From Mortierella alpina (Eukaryota; Mortierellomycota; Mortierellomycetes; Mortierellales; Mortierellaceae), in contig JANATF010000001.1 in assembly GCA_029449245.1 (NCBI GenBank), positions 3,224,001 through 3,288,000 on the forward strand: 64,000 bases of DNA, in the 5' to 3' direction. A model generated the notes under the pieces. It saw only the letters and a list, made by a program, of their open reading frames with translations, did not search any database and was not told the DNA's origin. Both the position numbers and the translations under genes were made by a program. Of the stretch, positions 35,686-49,005 are shown in pieces (position 1 is the first letter of the stretch; the number at the start of each line of letters is the position of its first letter).

Positions 35686-38600
35686 ATGGTCCACACCCCC
35701 ACCCATGAGCCTCCCTCCACCTGCCGGCCAGGCACCCCTGGCACGGCTCTAGCTCACCAAGACCACCCGCACGAAACCGTGTCTCTGCTTGTCCCCTCGG
35801 CCAACCACGCTTCGCGATTCCAGCACGACCCGATTCACACGAGCAATGGCGAGGACGAGGTCGACAGTGAGGATGAGGATGACGACGACGATCTCGACCA
35901 TGAAGGGGCCAGCGAGATGCGGCCCATTCTGACAGCCAGGTCGACCAAGCGATCCAAGAGACCCTCCAGTAATGGTACATGTCCGTTCCCTGGGAATCGC
36001 AATGGCACATGAGTCCAAAGACGATTTCCAACGTACTCATTGACCCGTTTTGTTCTTGGGTCGATTTCGCTAGGCTACGAGGGCGTGCAGCATGTGTATC
36101 TCGAGGACGAGGACATTGAGCTAACGTTCACGGGATACCGTTTCGTTCCCACTTGGGTCGTGCTCTACTACCTGGCATGTCTGCTGAGCGCAGGCATCCT
36201 TTTCCTGCTTGGACGATGGATGCCACGGCGATACATCGCCTTCGTGGCTGAAAAGTGCAGGATGGACCCTGCAGAGGTGGTGGTTGTCGAAGTACGGTCG
36301 CCACTTCTTTTTTTTCGACAGCTCTAATCGCAGCACTGTGCGTTGTATAATAGAGTTTTAACTTTATAGTTCGTCGTTCCTTGCATCTCTACAACCGATA
36401 GAATGAATGGGGCCAGGTGGTGGTCGTTCCCATCGCCACAAAGTACTTTGGGGGCTCCCTGCGCTCCGTCTTCACCTCGGAGCAACTTGACAGGCTGGAC
36501 GACGAGGGATGTGCGCAAATCGATGCAAGTAATTTCTCAAGCTCATCTCGTTCTTGAAAGTGCCCTGCTGATGACTCACTGTCGCTGTCTCTTCGAACTC
36601 TTAGGCATCAGACACGCTCGACGACATGAGGTACTTTGACTATCAGTACATCCGATTCATCTACAACCCTGTGACCCACACGTTCTTGCCGAATTCTCAC
36701 TGGAGTGACCCAGAGTGGACGTTCATCGCGCGGTGCGAGCAAGGCTTGGATCGAGAGACACATCAGGAGCGGACCAAGGTCTTTGGACTGAACTTGATTG
36801 ACGTAGAGGAAAAGACTGTCGGCCAGTTGCTGGTCCATGAAATTCTGCACCCTTTCTACGTCTTCCAAGCAGTTTCAATGATACTTTGGATCGCGGAGGA
36901 CTACTACTACTACGGGGTGTGCATTCTGCTCATCTCATTCGTCTCTATTGTCACTGAGCTCATCGACACGAAAAAGAACGTGCGACGAATGCGCAGCATG
37001 TCCAAGTTCACCTGCAAGACCAGTGTGCTCCGCTCTGGAAGATGTATGTCTAATACTCACTACATCCTCTAACCATTTCCAAACGAGCTTCGTGAACAAT
37101 TTTGCTCATACACTCCTCTTCTCAATCTTCTTACTGCAGGGCGTCAACTCGGATCGGAGGAACTGGTTCCAGGGGATGTATTCGAAATCACTGACTCGGA
37201 ACTATCCGTCTTCCCATGCGATGCTGTCCTGCTGACGGGAGACTGTATTGTGAATGAGAGCATGCTGACGGGCGAGTCCGTGCCCGTCTTAAAGAGCCCT
37301 ATTACCGACAAGACCTTGAAGTACATGGATCTCTCTCTGACTACTATACCTTCAGACCTTTCTCACCACTTTTTATTCTCGGGTACAAAAATCATCCGCG
37401 CGCGACCTGGGCCAACGAAACCTCAGCAAGGCATCCCTTCTCAGGAAGCAGAGTATGACGTGAACGAGCCCGCAAGAGGTCTGGCACTGGTCGTCCGAAC
37501 AGGCTTCAATACCAGCAAGGGGTCACTGATCCGGTCAATGCTATTCCCCAAGCCAAACAACTTTCAATTCTACCGCGATTCATTCCGTTTCATTGGCATC
37601 CTGACCTGCATTTCCTTCTGCGGGTTCATCGTCTCAGTTATCAACTTTATCCGCATGGATGTGCCCGTCAAGCAAATGATGATCAAGGCCGCCGATTTGG
37701 TCACGATTGTTGTCCCACCTGCATTACCTGCGACCATGTCGGTCGGCACCAATTTCGCGATTGCGCGGTTGAAGCGATTCAACATTTTTTGTATCAGTCC
37801 CACAAGAGTGAATATGGGTGGCAAGATCAATTGCATGTGCTTTGACAAGACAGGCACACTGACTGAGGAAGGACTGGATGTACTTGGCGTTCAATGTACT
37901 GATAGCGCTCAACAGCAATTCGGGCCTTTGTTGATCAGCGTGGACGAGATGCCGAATGTCGCCGATTCCATGCAAGAAAGGTGCATCTCACTGCTTCATG
38001 CCATGACCACCTGTCACTCGCTCAAGTCGCTAAATGGGGAGCTGATAGGCGAGCCACTGGACCTCAAGATGTTCGAGTTTACTCGCTGGATATTGGAAGA
38101 AGACAGCCTTGGCTCCCGCGTATCCAACGTGTCGGATGCCGCTCATCGTTCTGGCAAGGGCGTTGCAAGTGCAATTGTCTCCACAGTAGTCAGGCCTCCA
38201 GGATACGGACAGTTTAATCTTGACGATGTGCTCTCTCACAACGCGAGCGAAATGCGCGAATCGGTTAGTGCCACGTTTTCATGTATATATAATGATGCTC
38301 CGATTCGGTACGAGCACATCTCGCCTCCTAACGTTAATTGGACTGTTGACTCGGTTCGTTGCTGTGCTATCTTAGGAGTCTTTCCTGGAGCTGGGAATCA
38401 TTCGGTGCTTCGAATTTGTGTCCGCTCTCCGCCGCATGAGCGTTATCGTGAGAAAACTTCACAGCCCCGGGATGGAGGTCTTTGTCAAAGGGGCTCCAGA
38501 GGCCATGATCAACATTTGCGACAAAAATTCTCTTCCCCTGGATTACAAGGAGCGCTTGTCGTACTACACCCACAAAGGCTACCGTGTCATTGCCTGCGCC

Positions 38601-40464
38601 TCCAAACCCCTACCCAATCTGACATTTGTGCGCTCACAGAGAATCAAGCGGGAGCAAGTGGAGAGCGAGCTGACGTTTCTCGGATTTATCATCTTTGAGA
38701 ACAAACTCAAGCCAACATCGGCGCCCGTCATTGCTACTCTCAGTAATGCACGTGTGCGACAGGTGATGTGCACTGGAGACAACGCCTTGACAGCCATAAG
38801 CGTCTCTAGAGAGTGTGGCCTGATCCAACGCACCATGGAGGTCTATGCACCACGATTGACCTCTGAAGGTTCATCGCTCGAGACTGCTACAATCGTCTGG
38901 GAGAACATTGACGATGACCGCAAGACCCTCGATCCGATATCTTTGAAGGTAACCTACACAAATCACGCATTACCAAAAAAAATATCCCATTGACACTGAA
39001 GGTATGCCTCCTTATTAAAACCCCACATAGCCCAATTCACTGGAGAGTGAGCAGATGGATGAAGGTCGGGAATTTCCGCGATATACCCAGATGCACAACG
39101 ATTATGTGCTGGCGGTAACGGGCGACTGCTTCCGCTGGATGGTGGACTTTGCCCCGGCATCGACACTCAATCGGATGCTAGTCAAAGGCCAGATTTTCGC
39201 TCGAATGTCGCCAGACGAAAAGCACGAGTTGGTGGAGTGTCTCCAAGGCATCGGCTACTGCGTCGGATTTTGCGGTGATGGCGCCAATGATTGCGGCGCG
39301 CTAAAGGCTGCGGATGTTGGTATCAGTCTGAGCGAGGCTGAGGCTTCTGTAGCGGCGCCGTTCACAAGCCGATCAAATGATATCGAATGTGTGGTCACAG
39401 TCATCCAGGAAGGTCGTGCCGCCTTGGTCACCAGTTTCAGCTGTTTCAAATTCATGGCGCTATACAGCATCATTCAGTTTACGACTGTCAGCTTCTTGTA
39501 TATGCTGTTATCCAATATTGGCGACTTTCAGTTCCTCTATATCGACGCAGGCATCATTCTGCCAATCGCTGTCTTCATGGGTCGTACAGAGGCGTACCCG
39601 ATCCTCAGTCCCAAGCGCCCCACTGCCAACTTGGTTTCCAGGAAGGTTCTCACCTCGCTGATTGGCCAAATGGTCATCCAGGGATGTATCCAGGCAAGCA
39701 TGTTCTTCCTTGTTCGACAACAACCGTGGTACCAGCCTCCCAAGTATGAGCGAGGTCAGAAGAACATTGAGGGTTTCGAAAACTCGACACTGTTCTTCTT
39801 GAGCATCTTCATGTACTTGTTCGTCGCGGTCGTCTTCAGTGTAGGCCCTCCTTACCGCAAGCCCATGTCATCCAATCGTGCGTGTACCCTCTCTCGCCTG
39901 ATGTAACCATGATCTTTCTTGCTCTTAGGTGTTCATGGTTGCGCTGAATGTTCACCCATGCTTTCGTTTTGTTCCCGGTCCCTTTCTTTATTAGGCCCGT
40001 TTGTGTTCGTCACTGTGCTCTTGGTGTGCTTGTCTGCATGCATCGTTCTCATCCCACCGGAAGGGTTCTCCAAGTTCATGTTGCTGGTCCATATGCCTCT
40101 CAGCTTCCGACTGCTGATTCTGTTCATGGCCGGACTTCATCTTACCTTGGCGCTAGTGTCAGAACGGTTTCTCTTCCCGCGTCTTGCCATCAGGATCGGT
40201 ACCTTTGTCCGCTCATTTCGACAGGGATTGGAGAACGCAGATCCGGGACAAGCTACTCAGACCAATGCTGGTGCACCTTATGTGAGAGTGCAGATGATGG
40301 ACGATGCCGTTGCTGCTGGACAGCGGGACCCAGGACCGGAGACTTCAGCCGTTTCTTCTTCAAGACAGTCATCGACCCTTCGGGCGTCGAACAAGAACGA
40401 AAAGAAGGCCCATCAGAGTGGCAAGATATACAAGCGCGTTGAGGACGATTTCAATAGCGTTTGA
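35686..40464 (+). CDS. YPK9: P5B-type ATPase (ATP13A / Ypk9)
   Basis: P-type ATPase of endo-lysosomal or vacuolar membranes; P5B members export polyamines to the cytosol in animals and protect yeast from metals. Exon 1 encodes a disordered acidic N terminus. [19 protein letters not shown] and a hydrophobic hairpin follow. Actuator motif: [17 protein letters not shown]4 has the P5B signature [11 protein letters not shown]. The phosphorylation site is [14 protein letters not shown]. The nucleotide domain shows [16 protein letters not shown], and the P domain [18 protein letters not shown] and [21 protein letters not shown]-terminal TM helices end near [19 protein letters not shown], with a basic/Ser-rich tail. 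About ten exons, all major motifs intact. Localisation and cargo are inference. Confidence 0.95.
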
Positions 40465-40757
40465 GCCATTGGAGAGCCGCGCTTATCACCAAATGTTTGT
40501 CTGTGAAGGAGTCGCGGGGACTGTATAGTGCTACATTCCTGTATCCATTTGTTGGACAAGGAATGCCGACCCCTCAGCGACAAGAACAACAACAACAATA
40601 TGAACAACATCAACAACAACAAAAAATGCACAAACGTGTATAAAATCTATAGTATACAATGGGGGTTTTTTGTTGTTTGATAATGAGGATTATGTGAAAA
40701 GCGTGAATATATGACAATGATGGGATGTGAAAGATGAGAAAAAAAGTACTAACACTA
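40465..40757. other. Convergent 3' flank, P5B / RhoGEF
   Basis: Short AT-rich gap between facing genes with an AAC-rich tract (about 40584-40622). No gene. Confidence 0.3.
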
Positions 40758-43449
40758 CTAGGATCTAGATTGGGCAAGGCGGTCCTTGGGTGCAATAAAG
40801 GAACCTGCGAAATCCATGTTGACGTTCTTGTTCATGGCCGACTTGACGGGTGCGCCACCTCGTTTGGCCTCCTGCTTCAGACGCGCCTGTCGCCTGGCCT
40901 CCACGGCCGCAGCAAGCGCCGCCTTGGCCTTGGCCTGCTTGGGGGTCAATTCCTCCACAGGAATGGCAGCCAGCTGTGCGCCCAAGGTCGGTTTGCTGGT
41001 CGAGGAGATCGTCGTGGCTCCCGTAGAGACGGACGACGAAGACGAGTTGTTAGACATGGCATGGCTCAGAGCCAAAGGACTGGATCGATAATTGTCCTCG
41101 TTCGTGGGCACACTGATGTCGGTGCCGAACGAACATCCATAAAAGTCCGCCTGTGGGTTGGGCTTTCGAGGTTTACCAATGGAGGACTGTGTTTCGTTGC
41201 TGGACTTTGAGTTGATGGATCGTGAGTCCGTGAACGGTCGGTTGGTGCTCTTGATCGATCCCGAAGTCATGCCCGTGTACTGGCCCAGGGACGAGGACGA
41301 GTCCGAGGCAATGGAATTGGCGTACTTGCGAAGTGGGAGCACATCCCCCAAGGGAACCGAGGGGTCGTCCAAACTCTTATTCACAATGTCAATCGCCTGT
41401 CGCATCGTGTCCATCCAATAATTGCGCTCTTCTCGGCTCCGGCACCGCATCATTTGGTTACGCCCAGAGTTGGCAATCTGTACACAATTGGGCAATTGTG
41501 GGAGCGTGACATTGTCCTCGGGATTATTGATGTGCGTCTTGGCCAAGTCGAACATACCCTAGAAGTACAGGTTATTAAAAAAAAAAAAAAAAGGTGAGTG
41601 GACTGAGACTGCAAATATAGCACACTCAAGTATGGATTCAGGGGTGTGCATGTCTGTGGCGGCTGTGGGGGGAAGAATAATTACCTTGAAGGTGTAGACG
41701 TTCTTTTTAGGGTCAAACCGTGCGTAGAGCAGGACATCGTTCATCAAGTAATAAGTCCTGGGCTCTAGCGAAAGTGCAGAGTCGACCTTGTGCAAGTCGG
41801 CTTTCAGGATCAGACGCCTGGCTGGGATCATGATGGGCTCTGGCAAGCCAACCATGGATGATTGGATGTCCCATAATGCAAGCTGGTCCTGAGCCATCAA
41901 TCGTTCATTCTTGAGCTCGTTCGCCACGACGCTGATTTGGTCTAACGCACGCAACAGATTCTGGTAGTCTGGGTGACATGCCTGTGTTGCCTGGCAGATC
42001 GCATTGATCAGGTCCCGATAGGTGGAAAGTCGCTTCAAGGGGAACGCCAGCATAAGATGAAGACTTGGTGTTCCTGGTGGGTTCTCGAGTGTACATTGCT
42101 AATAGAGGAGATCAACAGGGAGTTGAAAAATGGCGGGTTAAATGATGTTTGCTGGGCTGAGTAACCCTTTGGATGACATAATGGATCTTGTGTAACAGCC
42201 TGCAATCTTACCTCCATGAACTTTTTGTAGTGGGGTGTGCGCGAGATACGATCCAGCACGGTCAATGCAGAGTGAAAGTTGGTGAAATATTTGCTGTAGA
42301 TCTTGAACCGTGGGATCTATTTTTTTTTTCACAAAGGCAAAAGAGTCAGGATGAGATGAGAATGCATGTCAAGTACAGGAGAGCATCGCCCAGTCCAGTA
42401 TCATTAAGGTTCAGCGGACTTACCGCGCCCAGGAGCAAGTCGCTCATGATTTGTGTCGGGCCCCAGATCTTGGACCGTGCCTCCAACGAGGCTCGAATTC
42501 CCTCATGAAAGCCGATGAGCTGATCCAAGTTCCCAAAGAGCAAGTCGATCTCCTGTTTACTGGCAACAGCCTTGCTTGTCGAGGCCAGTAGACTAGACTT
42601 CTTTGGATTTTCTGCATTGTACAGGTCCAGCAAGAATCGCTTCTGATAGCATGTCTGAATCTCCTGCAACGAACGCAAGTAGTCCTCCTCCGAGTCATAC
42701 AAATGACGTACGAGCGACTCGCGCTGAAGGTGGGTCCTTTCTGCTTCCATCACCTGCGACTCATTGAAGCGGTCTGTTGTACGCATAGGCAAACAAATAC
42801 GGAAATAGGTCAGGAAGGCGATCAATGCGCACTACGCGTCGATCGGTAATTAAGAAAAAGAGGGGGCAATTGAGGGGGACGTATAGAGAGCCTCCTCACC
42901 TTCGCCTTCGTAATCGTCATTGGCCAAATCGTCGTCTCCAAAATAGTCCAATAGATCCTCAACAATGGCCAGGGACTCGGACATATCAAAGGCGCCGAGA
43001 GCAAAGCCGGTATTGGTAGTCATCTTCACCGTCATGTTGGGATCGGGCTTGCGGCTGCTGTCCGCCTGTACAAGTTTATCACGCAAAATCTGCTGTTGCA
43101 TGCGACGACGGTCCTCCATCTCTTCATATTCATCTGCGGTCAAACCATGATGTCCTCGGCCATGTTGCTGTTGCTGCTGTTGTTGCTGACTATAGGAGTG
43201 AGCATTTGTGGACTGATAATGTTGGCTTTGTTGGCGAGACGGGTATTGTGGTGCTCCGACAGCTTCATAGTGATGAGAGGTATCCAACCGACGAGGGAGA
43301 CCCCCCAGGTACTGCATGTCCTGCTGCTGATGTTGCTGATGCTGCATCGATAATGGATCAATTGAGAGTGTTCCTACGGAGGGCTGTTGAGTGAGACTCG
43401 AGGGTTTGTGTCGAGGAGGCCTGACGGGTGGGGAGGCAGGGATCTGCAG
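40758..43449 (-). CDS. Dbl-homology Rho guanine nucleotide exchange factor (DH-PH)
   Basis: Activator of Rho/Cdc42-type GTPases at the cell cortex. The N-terminal part is disordered and Gln/His-rich (QQQQQQQQHGRGHHG; SLSIDPL region), then a segment DDDLANDDYEGEGEE. The DH domain begins ESLVRHLYDSEEDYLRSLQE, with KSIWGPTQIMSDLL, ALTVLDRISRTPHYKKFME and the CR3 helix LMLAFPLKRLSTYRDLINAI. A PH-like domain follows: RRLILKADLHKVDSAL, TYYLMNDVLLYARFDPKKN and SREERNYWMDTMRQAIDIV. The C terminus is Ser-rich with a basic Ala/Lys coiled segment (PKQAKAKAALAAAVEARR). Six or more exons. The true start is unresolved: the frame stays open to 44016, but 43450-44016 looks like pyrimidine-rich leader or intron, and the first internal Met is at 43347. 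Confidence 0.85.
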
Positions 43450-44054
43450 CTGTCCGCTGGAAGGAGGAGTTGGGAGTGGAGAAGGAATATTGAAAAGAGT
43501 TTGCAGGAGAAGAAAAAGTGAGCAAGTAGAGGAAGCAAGCCGGTAGTTGGGGAAAGGAGAAGGAAGGGGGAGTGAGTTTGCAGTCTTGCGGGCTTGCTGA
43601 CGGGTACCAAAAGCGTTCTTCTCGTCTACAGCTGTTTGCAGAAAAGAATGGTATCCGACGGGGCAACCGAGGAAAGCAGGGGCGGTTCTTGTTGAGGTGT
43701 GTGAGCACAAGGAGAAGGGTGTGCTGTAGCGAAGTGAATGAGCGAGTGGATTGAGGTGTTGCGAAGGAATGAGCAGAGGAGAGAAAAGCGGGAGTGAGAG
43801 AGTGAGTACAGGGAACGAGAGAGTGAGTGAGTGTGCAGTGAAGAGAGGAGAGGAGAGGAGAGGATGAAGTGTGAAAAGTAACGAGCGAAGGTTGATAAAT
43901 AGGGAGACTGGGTGAGAGACAGAGACCGAGAGAGCGGCTAGAGGTGGGAACGGGAAGTCTTTGAGCAAAGCAGGGACTGGTCGTCGGTGTGTACCTCTGG
44001 TACCGTATTCATGCACTCATGCACAGACAAACGGGCAGGCAGGCGAATAAACAG

Positions 44055-44120
44055 ACCAACAGACAGACAGACAGACACAGTCAGACAGACAGACAGGCAG
44101 GCAGGCAGACAGACAGATAG
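44055..44120 (+). repeat. CAGA/CAGG tetranucleotide microsatellite
   Basis: Runs of CAGA and CAGG units, slightly interrupted, upstream of the RhoGEF gene. Confidence 0.85.
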
Positions 44121-47100
44121 CCAACCCGTTCATCGCAACAGGAAATGAATACAGGGATTGAATGAAGACAAGGTTTGCGTGAGCCTCGAGTCGATTCGAG
44201 AGACAGCGAAAAGGAACTTCGTTCTCCCCTCACGGCCATCCTCATCGTCGCCCATCGCCTTACGAAAGACAATACTGGAATGACACACACTAGTTGCACA
44301 GAATAGCCCGTCGTCCCCTACGGTACCCCCAGCGTCTAGGCACCCCAGCCCACAATCCTCCACCCAGACACCAAACACTCGACATCTGTCCGTGCCTAGA
44401 TTATTCTAGGCGTACACCAGATGTATGTATCGAAGCCAGCAACGGCATCGTTTTAGGCCAGGGCGAGAATCAGTCTGCCACAACATAAAGGATCGGATGT
44501 GCATCCTTTTTCGGCAGGGGCCAAGGAAGGAGTAGGGTTAGCGGCCGAAGGGAAATTTCGCATCTGCAGGTCAGCGAGTCTGTCAAACGCTTCCCCAGTC
44601 TGCCCCTCGCAAGGACAGGCAGTCAGTGCTGGCTATCGAGTCCGACGACAGCTCCCTGCGATACGACAGGTCCACAAAAGCGGGGTAAAAAAATGAATCG
44701 TGCTCGGGGTCGGTCGGCGACACTTTCTTTTTGTTGTTATCGAACGTGTGAGCAGGGCACACACTCAGACCAGCAACCTTCTCCTCACGCACCCGAACAC
44801 AAGACATGCAGCAGCAAATAACAAACAACAGACAAACCGGCACCCTGTCCATGGGTAGAGCACACACATCCCACTGCCTCGTGTCACGGCCGTGGTCCGC
44901 AATGACTGGCTGATGTGAGTTGTAATGACAAGAACCCCTCCTGCTCAGCGACAAGAAGCAATCGATAGCCTAGCGCAGAACGTCAAGGATCCAAAAGGAA
45001 TTCGACGATTCATTTATCGTTTTAAGCACGATAGTATATTGTCTGCACAGTCGTCAGGTACGAAGACAGGGATACAAGCACAAAGTAAATGCAGAGTGCA
45101 ACACAAGACGCATTCTAAGAGCAGCCCAAAGTTCCCAGAGTCATAATCAACAAGCAAGCGGCGTAGAGACAGATGCCATGGCATATCATGTCCTGCTGCA
45201 CGATTGTCCGATGGACATATGGCGTAAAATACCGACCCTTGGCCTGAGTTTGAGGACAGACGACTAAGGTTGAAAAAGGCCTCCTCCTCAGATCCCTTTT
45301 TTTTTGAGTTCAAATGTCCGAACTAGGAATCAATCGCCATCATGGGGGGAAAAGGGCCAAAAGGGCCATTGGGTCGCTTAGCACAGAAAGGCAGCAGTAG
45401 AGGGTCGTCCAGATAGAGATCTCATCACCATGAGCTCTTCTCCTTCCCCCTCAGTGGCAAATGAAGGCATAACTGCTGGATGAAAAGAGGGTCATAGCAC
45501 CCTGCAGGTTAACCCAAGATTAATAAGTGACCAATCTCCGGAACCTCAGCACTGTTGACGCTGAGGCTGGTGTTTGGACCGCAAAGGTCTTTCGTCCCCC
45601 TCTCCCGGCTGACCTCCTCTCATCAGGCGAGAGGTGGCTAATGCAAGGGGGTGGGATGAGCGAATTCAACAGGCACACCATGCGCACAATGCGCAACCTA
45701 AGCATGCGACACGCATGGCCGAGATAACCAATGAGCAAGGAAAGTTCAAGGCTCTACGCGTCAGCAGACGCAATGGCATGGTAGGGTACCGAGTATGGAG
45801 AAAGATGTATCAAAGAAAGGGGCGTGCTCAGCAGTGCCCAGATATCCATTTCTTTTACACTGTGGGCTTTCGCACCTTGCACCACTTATCACCCATACCC
45901 CTGAACGCCAACCGGTAACCAACATACGTATGGTAATACATGATCATACCGATGGTAAAAAAATAGAGAATGTGGATGGAGAGGCAAGTAGTGGCATTTC
46001 TCATAGTTATCTTACCTTTCACTTCGGCGTTACGACGCACTCTCAAGAACAAAAGTCGAAAATGATTGAGATGATTGAGGGATGGACTGAGAAGACTCCC
46101 CGCGATAGATTCGTATTTATGGGAACTAGACTTGCTGGATCCAATCTGTTGCATGCTTCATGCGGGACTGATGATTCATGTAAACACGCCGGCACGTTAG
46201 CTTAGAACATTGACGAAGAGGACGAGGAGGAAGGAAAGTCGATACTGGAGCATCTTAGCTGAAAAACCTGGGGTACTATATTCTCGACTCCATTGCCTGA
46301 TACGCTCTTAGATGTGCATCTCTGTATCACCGGTGCGCCATGTGTGCGCATTTCTCCATTGATGCGAGCTGCTGAGAGATTGTTGTTCCTTGACACATTA
46401 AAACTAAATCAAAAAAGTGGATTGTGAGCTGTAGACCCTTCTTTTGTTGTCAACAATCGGAGACGCTTCTGCGGTTGCGGCCGATGCCGACAGTGTTTGC
46501 TGCCATAGAAGATGCTTTCATTGTCCTTAAAATCCCGTCTCCCGTACAATGCGGCTTTTAGCGCCTCGAGTGCGATACAGCGGCAGATGAATTCCGGAAG
46601 CAGCCTTTTTTTGCATGTATTCTTTAGCATAGCTGTAGCGTCTGCATCATAGATAATTTTCAAACTAGCCTGTTGTTCATGTATGTACTGTACGCTCATA
46701 TTGCTGCATGAGGCAGGCTGCTGCTGCTTCCAGACTGCTTCAAAGCGATAACATAGGAGTTTCAAATAGAATAGGAAGCTGTAAATGAGCATTCAGCAAA
46801 GAACTTATGCTTCTAGCCTTCTAGTCCATCTCAGTATGCCACCCCATCTCGAGCTCGTGCACCGCATCGGTGGCCTTTGTAGAACATTAAGCATGTCTAA
46901 ATACATTCCTTCTGGATGATCTAAGCTTGCCCTCGCAGTACCAGAGTGGTACTGAGCTGAGAGTGTCTGACCATAGAGTGTTGGTCGATCACTCAAGGGT
47001 AACTTGAACAAAGTTACGCCCTCGATTCTCGATAGCGATACAAGGTTTACACTTTATGCCTCGAAAGATAGCTCATGACCTTCCTCTTTTGGCATTCCCC

Positions 47101-47528
47101 GCTTTCTCGATCTCCCGCCTTCCACTGTACGCCCGAGTGGATACGTGGACATCGAGGCGACCTTACTGTGTGAACGTCGGGTCGGCAAGGATCAGTTTCA
47201 CGGCGGAATGCGGCATCTGGCCCCCCACACTGTGGCAGGCAATATATAAAGTCTTGATCTGTTCTGTTAGGATTTCTGAGGGTGGTGTCTGCCACGACGA
47301 TCGAGACATCATACACAGCAATTGAGCGACACTAAGGGGCAAATAGGAAGAGAAATCGAGTTTGATTACGAGAACAAGACCAGAAAAAAACTGTAGACCA
47401 TAGCTGTTCCTTCACTGAGCACTGATAGCCAGCTCAATCGCGTTCTACTGGATAGTATACGTCCTCATATCTTTTATCAAACACGTTTTATAAACGTACA
47501 GTCGACCTGCAGAGACAGCCGCTCGCGA
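44121..47528. other. 3.4 kb gene-poor stretch
   Basis: I can support no gene here. The longest frames (minus 46792-46409, 127 codons, Cys/Lys/Arg-rich; minus 46154-45855; plus 45795-46205) match no family I recognise, have no obvious splice partners and overlap one another. They may be remnants of old insertions. No terminal repeats or target-site duplications were visible by eye. Confidence 0.35.
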
Positions 47529-48680
47529 TTACGCATATACGTTGAAGATCTGAATGTTGGGATCTGATGTGACCTCAAAGCGCACTCGCCCTTCAGGCCC
47601 ACCTTCAATAGTTAGGAACTCGCCATCTACACACAAGCGACCCTGCGACGGCGTCTCCAACTCGATCGCCTTGGCCTTGAAATACTCGACCTTCTCTTGC
47701 TCCACATGTTGTCCATTTGGAGTACCACCGAACATGGTCATGATCTCTGCCTGCCCAGCGTTCTGAACCGCCAATATGTCCATCCATTCATCTGAGGTGC
47801 TCGCGAACGGCGTGGGTGTGAATCCGGGCTCGAGTGAAGCCTGCTTTGTGATCAACAAGTAGGTGAATGGACCTCGAAGCTGAAGTGAGCCACTACCACC
47901 GCTAGACAAGCCCAATGATTTCGACGATCGATCATAGGTCTGAACGGGCCCATGCAACTCCAACAGTCCTTCGTATTGCTTCAGGTTCTCGACATTCTTC
48001 ATGGCCGCCTGTCGGAAACGCTCGTTGCCCAGATGACGGAATTCCTCTGCGTCATAAACAGTTGCGCAATGAAGACCAAAGCTGTTGACAACGACTGTGT
48101 ACAGCCTGGTGTCCCACTCGGTCGCGATCGTCAAGGAGTTGTCAGTCTTGCCTTGCGTCGAGACTGTCATCAAACGCAGCGGTACGGCCTTTCCTACCAG
48201 GAACCGATCGACCGCATCTTGGACGGATGTCACGCCAATGCTTGTGGAAATGGCGTTTCCAGTGCCTGTGGGTATGATTGCAAACTCAACTTTGGGTCGG
48301 AGTAGGTCCGACACAAAGTCTGTGCCTGCAATGCCTTGTAGGATACCATTGACGATCTCGTGCACGCTGCCGTCGCCGCCCAGGACCATGACTTGCAGGG
48401 TTGCGGCGCTGGGACGAGAAATTGAAGGCGAGGGGGATGCTGAGTCGTTGACGACGCTGAGCGACTGCACTAGGTCTGTGAGGATGGACTTGATGTTGTC
48501 GTTAAAGTAAGACTGTAAATGGCCCTGACTGGTGCTTTCGATCAAGCGGAAGGGCTTATGGGCGTGGTTGAGCGCAGGCTGTACAACGGTCTCCCAGACG
48601 TGGATGCCTTGCTTCCTGCCTGAATGTGGGTTGAGCACAACCAGTAGAGGGAATGCGTTTGATGTGGTGAGGATGCCCAT
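47529..48680 (-). CDS. Sphingoid base / diacylglycerol-type lipid kinase (DAGKc)
   Basis: Intronless gene for a 383-residue kinase that phosphorylates a lipid alcohol, most likely sphingoid long-chain bases. The DAGKc domain starts at LLVVLNPHSGRKQG (residues about 11-25). The nucleotide-binding MVLGGDGSVHEIVNGILQG lies near residue 97, and FAIIPTGTGNAISTSIG near 133. The C-terminal subdomain ends CVDGEFLTIEGGPEGRVRF, the family's final conserved block. Compared with yeast Lcb4/Lcb5 (over 600 residues) it lacks the N-terminal extension. No TM helix or signal peptide is seen, so it is probably cytosolic or peripheral. Ceramide-kinase or bacterial-YegS-like specificity is not excluded. Confidence 0.88.
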   Translation of the reverse strand: MGILTTSNAFPLLVVLNPHSGRKQGIHVWETVVQPALNHAHKPFRLIESTSQGHLQSYFNDNIKSILTDLVQSLSVVNDSASPSPSISRPSAATLQVMVLGGDGSVHEIVNGILQGIAGTDFVSDLLRPKVEFAIIPTGTGNAISTSIGVTSVQDAVDRFLVGKAVPLRLMTVSTQGKTDNSLTIATEWDTRLYTVVVNSFGLHCATVYDAEEFRHLGNERFRQAAMKNVENLKQYEGLLELHGPVQTYDRSSKSLGLSSGGSGSLQLRGPFTYLLITKQASLEPGFTPTPFASTSDEWMDILAVQNAGQAEIMTMFGGTPNGQHVEQEKVEYFKAKAIELETPSQGRLCVDGEFLTIEGGPEGRVRFEVTSDPNIQIFNVYA

Positions 48681-49005
48681 AGTGATGCGAGATGATGAAT
48701 TGTAATGCTATGGTTGAATGAGCGAGTCGTGATTGTCCGACCTTTTACTTTTCAGACTGTGCAGACCACAATTTGTCACCACGCCACCCTGCTCCGCAGC
48801 ATTCTTTGCCGTGTGAATGGGTCATAGACGCACCCACACATCCCATTTATTCAATAAAAGGGCGTATTCCGCACACAAAAATACTCTTGAGCGTGCGTCG
48901 ACGATGCCTTCAAATCTACGGAAAGCAAGTCGCGCACATCAGTAGTTTGCAATTGTCTACACGCGCAGGTACGATCCATGGTCTACAGATATAAGGCCTA
49001 CCAAG

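Noticed and set aside
43450-44016. N-terminal extension of the RhoGEF from a Met at 44016
   Set aside because: Translation is pyrimidine-run-derived (Leu, Ser, Pro, Phe) and looks like leader or intron, with a clear acceptor just before the protein-like part; not counted as coding.
44055-44120. CRISPR-like array
   Set aside because: Short tetranucleotide microsatellite without spacers, in a eukaryotic nuclear context.
46409-46792. 127-codon minus frame as a new gene
   Set aside because: No family, no splice partners, no obvious promoter; recorded only within the gene-poor stretch.
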